From assembly GCF_002934545.1 (NCBI RefSeq), contig NZ_PTJA01000019.1, positions 21,021-85,020 of the forward strand: a DNA stretch of 64,000 nt. Reading direction: 5' to 3'. Below the pieces are notes generated by a model. It ran no database searches, was not told where the DNA came from, and worked only from the letters and a program-made list of their open reading frames with translations. Numbering within the stretch: position 1 is the first letter of the stretch; each line of letters opens with the position of its first letter. Shown piece after piece: positions 58,962 through 64,000 of the stretch. The DNA comes from Lacrimispora xylanisolvens (GTDB taxonomy: Bacteria; Bacillota; Clostridia; Lachnospirales; Lachnospiraceae). Made by a program: the position numbers and the translations under genes.

Positions 58962-59855
58962 ATGACAGTTGGAAGAATGAGTGTGGTTCGTAATGGAGAT
59001 AGATATTTTACAATAGCAGTAGATGAGTTTGAAGACAGTAGCATTAAAGGAGTCTTATTCCATGACAGAGACTCGGAAGGAATATTATTTGATAGTCTTC
59101 TGGAGATGTTTTTTAATATGGATCGGATCTTTGATCAACTGGGAAGCCCCAAACAGACAGTTCAGAGGCGGCAGTTTTCCGGAATAGAGGATCTTTCTCC
59201 GGAAATTAAGAAAAGCAATGAAAAAGAAAGAGCCGGTAAACTGGCCACTTTTTATGTTTTTGTACAGTATCGGTATTATGCAAGCTGGCAGGGGAACTTT
59301 AAGTGGATCGAAGGAGACGAAAAGATCCCGTTTGAAAGTGAACTTGATTTAATTCTTTCCATGTATGGGTTATTGAGCGGTAATGAAAAGAAAGAACAGG
59401 TCAATAATATTATTACTACCTGCCATGTGGCGATTGACAGCTACCATTCAGGTAAATTTACCGGAAATTATCAGAATATACCGTCTGAGATATTAGAACA
59501 GCAGATGAAACCAGTGGATCTTGCAAAGTCCCTAGGTACTTTTATGGAATACGAATTAAAAAATGATGATATTCCCAAGTACGGGCTAAACTATGGACAA
59601 CTAATATCCAGTGATGCCTGTACCTTTTGCAGAAGAGGGGGAAAGATCGCCTCTTTTTCCATTAAAGTATTATTTCACGAACACTCAACCTGGCAGGGGA
59701 TTATCTACTGGAGAGAGGGACGGCAGCAACAGCTGTTCCGCAGTTATAAGGAAATGCTATATTTAATTGCATCAGTAGCTGAGGCTTCAGCAGGAACCCC
59801 GGGTTTTAGAGGACTTCTGCCTGCAGGAGCGGAGCTGGCATTATCCGGATCATGA
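58962..59855 (+). CDS. hypothetical protein made of three copies of a 40-residue repeat
   Basis: Function not recognised. The 297-residue soluble protein contains three copies of one unit at about residues 15-54, 96-135 and 230-269. Each has a hydrophobic strand, a short acidic or polar turn, a Q-G or K-G step followed by a strand (WQGNFKW and WQGIIYW in copies 2 and 3, IKGVLFH in copy 1), another turn, then F-x-S-x-x-E-hydrophobic helix (FDSLLEMF, FESELDLI, FRSYKEML). The middle stretch 140-225 is helical. A Cys pair lies at about 220-223. AAGG is its weak ribosome site. It stands alone between two terminators, upstream of murC. Confidence 0.65.
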   Translation: MTVGRMSVVRNGDRYFTIAVDEFEDSSIKGVLFHDRDSEGILFDSLLEMFFNMDRIFDQLGSPKQTVQRRQFSGIEDLSPEIKKSNEKERAGKLATFYVFVQYRYYASWQGNFKWIEGDEKIPFESELDLILSMYGLLSGNEKKEQVNNIITTCHVAIDSYHSGKFTGNYQNIPSEILEQQMKPVDLAKSLGTFMEYELKNDDIPKYGLNYGQLISSDACTFCRRGGKIASFSIKVLFHEHSTWQGIIYWREGRQQQLFRSYKEMLYLIASVAEASAGTPGFRGLLPAGAELALSGS

Positions 59856-59867
59856 TTTTCAGTGTCA

Positions 59868-59916
59868 TAAAATGCACTTTACAGGTCATAGAATCTGTAA
59901 GGTGCATTTTTTTAAT
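59868..59916 (+). terminator. Terminator after the three-repeat protein gene
   Basis: AAATGCACTTTACAG pairs with CTGTAAGGTGCATTT (one mismatch) around a loop of about 10 bases and ends in TTTTTTT. Confidence 0.85.
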
Positions 59917-60112
59917 TACGGGAATATATTGCAGCTGCAAATGTGGCATTTCATCACCAGGCTTCGTCCTTGTTTGGATTCCCCGGTAGATTTTCTGTTG
60001 TTTTTCTTATATAATAAAGAAGAAAGCAATTGACTTTATAAGAAAAAAGCAGTAAAAGTAAGTGAAAGTAACAGTTACATAAATAAATTATAAATTTAAG
60101 GATGGATAAAGC

Positions 60113-61492
60113 ATGTATCAGATTGATTTTCATAAACCACAGGCAGTTCATTTTATCGGTATTGGAGGAATCAGCATGAGCGGTCTGGCTGAGATCCTCA
60201 TGGATGAGGGATTTACGGTGACCGGATCAGATTCTCATGAATCGGAGCTGACACATCACCTGGAGGCTAAAGGCGCAAAAATTGTGTACGGACAGCGCGC
60301 AGAGAATATTACAGAAGGAATCGATGTGGTGGTTTATACGGCTGCGGTACATTCTGACAATCCGGAGCTTATGGCTGCAAAAGAACAGGGACTTCCCATT
60401 TTAAGCAGAGCAGAACTTCTTGGTCAGATGATGAAGAATTATGAGAATGCGATTGCTATTTCGGGTACTCACGGAAAGACTACCACAACCTCCATGATTA
60501 CAGAGGTTCTTCTTTGTGCAGATGCAGACCCCACTATTTCCGTAGGCGGAATATTAAATTCCATAGGGGGAAACATTCGCGTAGGCGGTCCGGAACTTTT
60601 TGTCACTGAAGCCTGTGAATATACCAATAGTTTTCTTTCCTTTTATCCAACAGTGGAGATCATTTTAAATATAGAAGCAGATCATCTTGATTTCTTTAAA
60701 GATATCAAGGATATTCGTAATTCATTCCGTCTGTTTGCCCAGAAGCTTCCAGCAGACGGACTTCTGGTGATTAACAATGACATTGAAAATATAGAGGAGA
60801 TCATTCGGGATCTTCCTTGTAAGGTGATCACTTTTGGTAAGAAAGACGGAAGCAGATATCAGGCGGAAGGGATTGCGTTTGATGATCTGGCAAGAGCCAC
60901 CTATGATTTAAAGATTGATGGCTCCGTTGTGGATACAGTAACTCTTGGTGTACCAGGAGAACATAATGTGTATAACTCCCTGGCTGCAGCAGCCGTGTGT
61001 GCAGAACTGGGAATATCATTGGATCAGGTGAAAAAGGGATTGAAACATTTTACAGGCACCAACAGGCGCTTTGAAAAGAAGGGCGAACTGGGAGGTGTGA
61101 CCATTATTGATGATTATGCACATCATCCACAGGAGATCCGCGCGACCTTAAGTACAGCACAGCATTATCCACACAAAAAACTGTGGGTTGTTTTCCAACC
61201 CCATACTTATACACGTACAAAGGCATTTCTTGACGAATTTGCAGATGCGCTGTCTCTGGCAGATGAGGTAATTCTTGCAGAAATTTATGCAGCAAGAGAA
61301 ACCGACAATCTGGGCATCAGCTCTGCAGATATCGTGGAGAGAATTGAGAAAAAAGGTGTAAAAGCGCATTACATTACCTCGTTTGATGAGATTGAAACAT
61401 TTATTTTAGAAAATTGTATACACGGTGATTTGTTGATAACTATGGGTGCCGGAGACATTGTAAAAGTGGGAGAAAAGCTGTTAGGCTTATAG
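60113..61492 (+). CDS. murC: UDP-N-acetylmuramate--L-alanine ligase
   Basis: The 459-residue cytoplasmic ligase adds L-alanine to UDP-MurNAc, the first amino acid of the peptidoglycan stem. HFIGIGGISMSGLAEIL (about residues 13-29) is the N-terminal UDP-binding motif, AISGTHGKTTTTSMI (about 118-132) the ATP loop, NIEADHLDFF (about 183-192) and the DDYAHHP segment (about 329-335) the Mur-ligase signatures. ATG 60113 follows AAGGATGG. Terminator-like arms that contain DnaA boxes follow the stop. Confidence 0.96.
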   Translation: MYQIDFHKPQAVHFIGIGGISMSGLAEILMDEGFTVTGSDSHESELTHHLEAKGAKIVYGQRAENITEGIDVVVYTAAVHSDNPELMAAKEQGLPILSRAELLGQMMKNYENAIAISGTHGKTTTTSMITEVLLCADADPTISVGGILNSIGGNIRVGGPELFVTEACEYTNSFLSFYPTVEIILNIEADHLDFFKDIKDIRNSFRLFAQKLPADGLLVINNDIENIEEIIRDLPCKVITFGKKDGSRYQAEGIAFDDLARATYDLKIDGSVVDTVTLGVPGEHNVYNSLAAAAVCAELGISLDQVKKGLKHFTGTNRRFEKKGELGGVTIIDDYAHHPQEIRATLSTAQHYPHKKLWVVFQPHTYTRTKAFLDEFADALSLADEVILAEIYAARETDNLGISSADIVERIEKKGVKAHYITSFDEIETFILENCIHGDLLITMGAGDIVKVGEKLLGL

Positions 61493-61692
61493 TTATCCAC
61501 ATTATCCACATAGTTTTCAACATTTTATGTTAAGAAACTATGTGGATTTTTTAATTTACATAAATTATCGTCTCACAATTTAGAAAATCTCGATTTTATC
61601 AGCAATTCAACAGGATCATAGTGGATAAACTAAGATTATGTATACTTGGTTTCCACATTATCCACAATATCCACAATTGATTTAGTGGATAA
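61493..61692. promoter_or_regulatory. DnaA-box cluster
   Basis: Within 200 bp there are three perfect TTATCCACA boxes (61493-61501, 61502-61510, 61658-61666), two inverted TTATCCACT boxes (61628-61620, 61692-61684) and one ATATCCACA (61667-61675), plus weaker GTTTCCACA (61649-61657). The first two are tandem and abut the murC stop; the last ones lie 60-100 bp before the DnaD gene. An AT-rich stretch separates the two groups. DnaA binding is very likely; whether it regulates the primosome genes, titrates DnaA or takes part in initiation is open. Confidence 0.8.
61511..61553 (+). terminator. Terminator after murC
   Basis: CATAGTTT (with flanking CCA) pairs with AAACTATG (with TGG) around a long loop and ends in ATTTTTTAATTT. 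Its left arm overlaps the second DnaA box, so DnaA binding and termination share sequence. Confidence 0.65.
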
Positions 61693-61755
61693 CTGCCCCT
61701 ATTTTCTTTTGGAAAGACCTGTGGTATGATAGGGACATGATAAAAAGGTGAGGTT

Positions 61756-62790
61756 ATGGCGGTGAACTTTAAAAGCAGTTTTAAGATCAATGGTACGATA
61801 ATATCCAATCAATTCATAGACGATTTTATGGCTTCGGCCAATGGTGAATACATAAAAGAATATCTGTTTCTGATGCGTCATGAAGGGGAAGAGGTTACTG
61901 TTTCCATGATTGCTGATGCCTTAAACCATACAGAGGCAGATGTTGCCCGTGCCTTATCCTATTGGAAAAAAGCGGGAGTATTAAGCGAGGAGTTAGTCTC
62001 AAAACCGGAGGTTTCTCCGGCTGTTTCGGAGACTGCATGTTCGGGGCGTCCGGCAGAAGCAGTAAAAAAGGAGATACCTGCACCATCTTCAGGCAGAAAA
62101 TCCTACACTCCGGATCAGATCAGCGGGCTGGCAGGAGATGAGGATTTTTCTCAATTGCTTTATATTGCCCAAAAATATATGAACAAAGTTTTCACTCAGA
62201 GAGAATGTGAGGTATTTGCGTATCTGTATGATGGCCTTCATATGCCTGCAGAGCTTTTAGAGTATGTTGTGGAATATTGCGTACAGGGCGGTCATACCAG
62301 CATTCGATATATTGAGACAGTGGCCATCAGCTGGCACGAAAAGGGCTTTAAGACAGTTGATGATGCGAAGAATAATGCACTTACATTTTCTAAGGATTCC
62401 TTCGCAGTCATGAGAGCATTTGGGCTGAGCGACCGTAATCCCGGAGATTCAGAACGGGAATACATGGATAAGTGGTTCCGTACTTACGGATTTACCAAAG
62501 AGCTGGTTATGGAGGCCTGCAGCAGGACTCTCACGGCAACACATTCTCCCAGTTTTCCGTATACGGACAAGATTATAGAAGGCTGGAAGAAAGCAGGAGC
62601 CCGTACTATGGAGGACATACGAAAACTGGACGAGCAGCATGCAGACTGGAAAAAGAGCGGCAGCGATAAAGGTACCAAGGCAGCAGCCGGTGCAAAAGGG
62701 AAGAACGGACAGAACCAGTTTCAGAACTTTCCTCAAAGAGAGATTGATTATGATGCTCTTATTCTTGAACAGCTGACAGAGTTTAAGTAA
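61756..62790 (+). CDS. DnaD-domain primosome protein
   Basis: A 344-residue replication protein with an N-terminal winged-helix region (about residues 25-80, VTVSMIADALNHTEADVARALSYWKKAG in parts), a linker, and two DnaB_2/DnaD C-terminal-type domains: about 128-205 (ending TSIRYIETVAISWHEKGFKTVDDAK in parts) and about 215-292 (ending PSFPYTDKIIEGWKKAG). Two such domains resemble Bacillus DnaB as much as DnaD. These proteins remodel DNA and help load the replicative helicase. The gene is followed after 33 bp by a DnaC/DnaI-like loader, so the two form a primosome operon, preceded by DnaA boxes. Confidence 0.9.
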   Translation: MAVNFKSSFKINGTIISNQFIDDFMASANGEYIKEYLFLMRHEGEEVTVSMIADALNHTEADVARALSYWKKAGVLSEELVSKPEVSPAVSETACSGRPAEAVKKEIPAPSSGRKSYTPDQISGLAGDEDFSQLLYIAQKYMNKVFTQRECEVFAYLYDGLHMPAELLEYVVEYCVQGGHTSIRYIETVAISWHEKGFKTVDDAKNNALTFSKDSFAVMRAFGLSDRNPGDSEREYMDKWFRTYGFTKELVMEACSRTLTATHSPSFPYTDKIIEGWKKAGARTMEDIRKLDEQHADWKKSGSDKGTKAAAGAKGKNGQNQFQNFPQREIDYDALILEQLTEFK

Positions 62791-62823
62791 CGATAGATAA
62801 GCACAATAGAAACGGAGGTAATT

Positions 62824-63828
62824 ATGGCACTGAGCAATTCACAGTATGATGCCATCATGCGGGCTTACGGGCAGCAGCAGTTAAAGAACCGGCATGAACA
62901 GGAAAAGCGGATTGCGCAAGTATATAATAAAATACCTGTGATAAAGGAACTTGATGATTCCATCAGTACAAGAGCAGTCTCCTGTGCCCGCAGGCTTTTG
63001 GATGGGGATAAACAAGCCTTAAAAGAGCTGAGGGAGGAAATTGCAGATCTGAGGGAACAAAAGGCGGTTCTTTTAAAGTCTGCCGGATATACAGTTGATT
63101 TTATGGAGATGCAGTACTTGTGTCCGGACTGTAAAGACACGGGGTATTCCGAAGGCATAAAGTGCCACTGCTTCCGTCAGTCAGAGATGAAATACCTATA
63201 TGCACAATCCAATATTGAGCAAATCATTGCAGTAGAGAATTTTAATACATTTTCTTATGAATATTTTGATGATACAAAAGTAATGCCGGTTTTAAACCGG
63301 ACAGTGAAACAGTATATGATTCAGGTTACGGAAACCTGCCGCAGTTTCGTAAAAAACCTTCCGAAAGAACATGGGAATTTGTTGTTTACAGGTCCTACCG
63401 GCGTGGGAAAGACATTTTTAACCAATTGTATTGCCAAAGAGCTGATCGATAAGTTTTACTCCGTGATCTATTTATCCGCTAACGATCTCTTTGAGGTATT
63501 TTCAAAAAACCGGTTTGATTATCAGGATGAAGACGACATGAAAGGAATGTATCAGTATATTCTGGATTGTGATCTTTTAATCATCGATGATCTGGGAACA
63601 GAGCTAAATAACAGCTTTACCTCTTCCGAATTATTTTACTGTATCAATGAACGGCTTAATTCTTCAAAGTCAACCATTATATCAACCAATCATTCCATTA
63701 ACGAGCTGAGGGATCGATATACGGAACGTGTTACTTCCAGGCTGATCAGCCGATATACGGTAATTCCTTTATATGGAGATGATATCAGAATTAAGAAGAA
63801 GGCAGGAACTGTAAATAACCGGTACTAA
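62824..63828 (+). CDS. DnaC/DnaI-like helicase loader ATPase
   Basis: The 334-residue protein is an AAA+ ATPase of the helicase loader group. The N-terminal helical region (about residues 1-90) is followed by a zinc motif, CPDCKDTGY with CHC after it (about 98-115). The ATPase core has Walker A FTGPTGVGKT (about 185-194), Walker B LLIIDDLGTE (about 252-261), the sensor-1 segment TIISTNHS (about 286-293) and the arginine-rich ERVTSRLISRY (about 303-313). It should load the DnaB/DnaC helicase at forks. GGAGG precedes ATG 62824. Confidence 0.93.
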   Translation: MALSNSQYDAIMRAYGQQQLKNRHEQEKRIAQVYNKIPVIKELDDSISTRAVSCARRLLDGDKQALKELREEIADLREQKAVLLKSAGYTVDFMEMQYLCPDCKDTGYSEGIKCHCFRQSEMKYLYAQSNIEQIIAVENFNTFSYEYFDDTKVMPVLNRTVKQYMIQVTETCRSFVKNLPKEHGNLLFTGPTGVGKTFLTNCIAKELIDKFYSVIYLSANDLFEVFSKNRFDYQDEDDMKGMYQYILDCDLLIIDDLGTELNNSFTSSELFYCINERLNSSKSTIISTNHSINELRDRYTERVTSRLISRYTVIPLYGDDIRIKKKAGTVNNRY

Positions 63829-63860
63829 CAGGAATTTAAAATAGTTTTTTTAGAAAATAA

Positions 63861-63909
63861 AGTGTGCCCTGAAACGGCTTATTGAGCCGGTTCAAGGTAC
63901 ATTTTTTGT
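63861..63909 (+). terminator. Terminator after the helicase loader gene
   Basis: TGTGCCCTGAAACGGCT pairs imperfectly with AGCCGGTTCAAGGTACA around TTATTG and ends in TTTTTTG. Confidence 0.75.
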
Positions 63910-63927
63910 GTGACAGTAAAAAATAAA

Positions 63928-63950
63928 CCCCCTGCTATGCAGGGGGAGGG
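63928..63950 (-). terminator. Minus-strand terminator at the right edge
   Basis: CCCCCTGC-TAT-GCAGGGGG is a perfect 8-bp stem. Read on the minus strand it continues into TTTATTTTTTAC, a good U-tract, so it should end a gene coming from beyond 64000. Confidence 0.75.
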
Positions 63951-63957
63951 CTGATCT

Positions 63958-64000
63958 TTAGATATAAGTTACTCCTGTGCTAAAATAAATGTAGGTCTGC
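63958..64000 (-). CDS. possible C-terminal end of a minus-strand gene entering from the right
   Basis: Read from the right edge, one minus-strand frame gives QTYIYFSTGVTYI and then TAA at 63960-63958, about eight bases before a minus-strand terminator. The alternating hydrophobic residues look like a protein end, and the terminator placement supports a gene here. Thirteen codons are too few for any family call. Confidence 0.4.
   Translation of the reverse strand, partial: QTYIYFSTGVTYI

Noticed and set aside
61493..61755. Chromosomal origin of replication
   Set aside because: The DnaA boxes are convincing but dnaA, dnaN, recF and gyrase genes are absent, so an origin cannot be claimed from this window alone.

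Overview
The window looks like a chromosomal segment of an anaerobic, spore-forming, chemotactic Firmicute of the Lachnospiraceae type (Lacrimispora or Clostridium cluster XIVa-like). This rests on gene content only: a Streptococcus/Clostridium-order type II fatty-acid operon with FabK and FabT-type operators, the spore genes spmA and yyaC, DnaD/DnaI-type primosome proteins, a preQ1-I riboswitch before queT, strong GGAGG ribosome sites, and several lineage-type hypothetical proteins. No rRNA, tRNA, insertion sequence, integrase or CRISPR array was found.

Layout. 1-1276: the 3' part of a tRNA adenine methyltransferase, then rsmI. 1285-11771: a complete malonyl-CoA and fatty-acid elongation operon (fabH-acpP-fabK-fabD-fabG-fabF-accB-fabZ-accC-accDA fusion-FabK-like oxidoreductase). 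Palindromic FabT-type operators lie at its promoter and again before acpP, and a terminator-like hairpin sits between accB and fabZ. 11836-14046: spmA without spmB, a secreted PL9 pectate lyase and a TSCPD protein. 14162-20176: a divergent LysR regulator and a prenylated-flavin (UbiD/UbiX) aromatic-acid decarboxylase operon with transporter, LpdD-like protein and a type 1 isopentenyl diphosphate isomerase that could supply the prenyl donor for the cofactor. 20245-34407: chemoreceptor, mtnN, pgi, several small or hypothetical proteins, yyaC, a degenerate MPN/JAMM-like-TM-LysM protein, a DUF5711-like protein, tkt and glucokinase. 34754-43706: CBS-containing family II pyrophosphatase, flavin reductase, shikimate kinase-like protein and an oligopeptide ABC transporter.

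43768-50030: a second chemoreceptor on the minus strand, then a cellulose-synthase-like glycosyltransferase with one canonical and one degenerate PilZ domain, and a GT-C-like membrane protein. 50077-54735 is the most unusual part: an AT-rich minus-strand island encoding a 61-residue protein, a 921-residue protein with the ordered motifs of the double-psi beta-barrel RNA polymerases (eukaryotic RdRP/QDE-1 and phage YonO superfamily), a translationally coupled zinc-ribbon protein, and a phage-like 175-residue protein. Its upstream region holds a consensus promoter among GTNGACA repeats and, facing the other way, a promoter with a LexA-box-like sequence at its start site.

55207-58110 is an accessory cassette (C45 acylase-like hydrolase, AraC-GyrI regulator, AAC(3)-like acetyltransferase). 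58133-58781 is a preQ1-I riboswitch and queT. 58962-59855 is a protein built of three copies of one approx. 40-residue unit. 60113-63828 holds murC, a dense DnaA-box cluster, a DnaD-domain protein and a DnaC/DnaI-like helicase loader. A partial minus-strand gene probably enters at the right edge.
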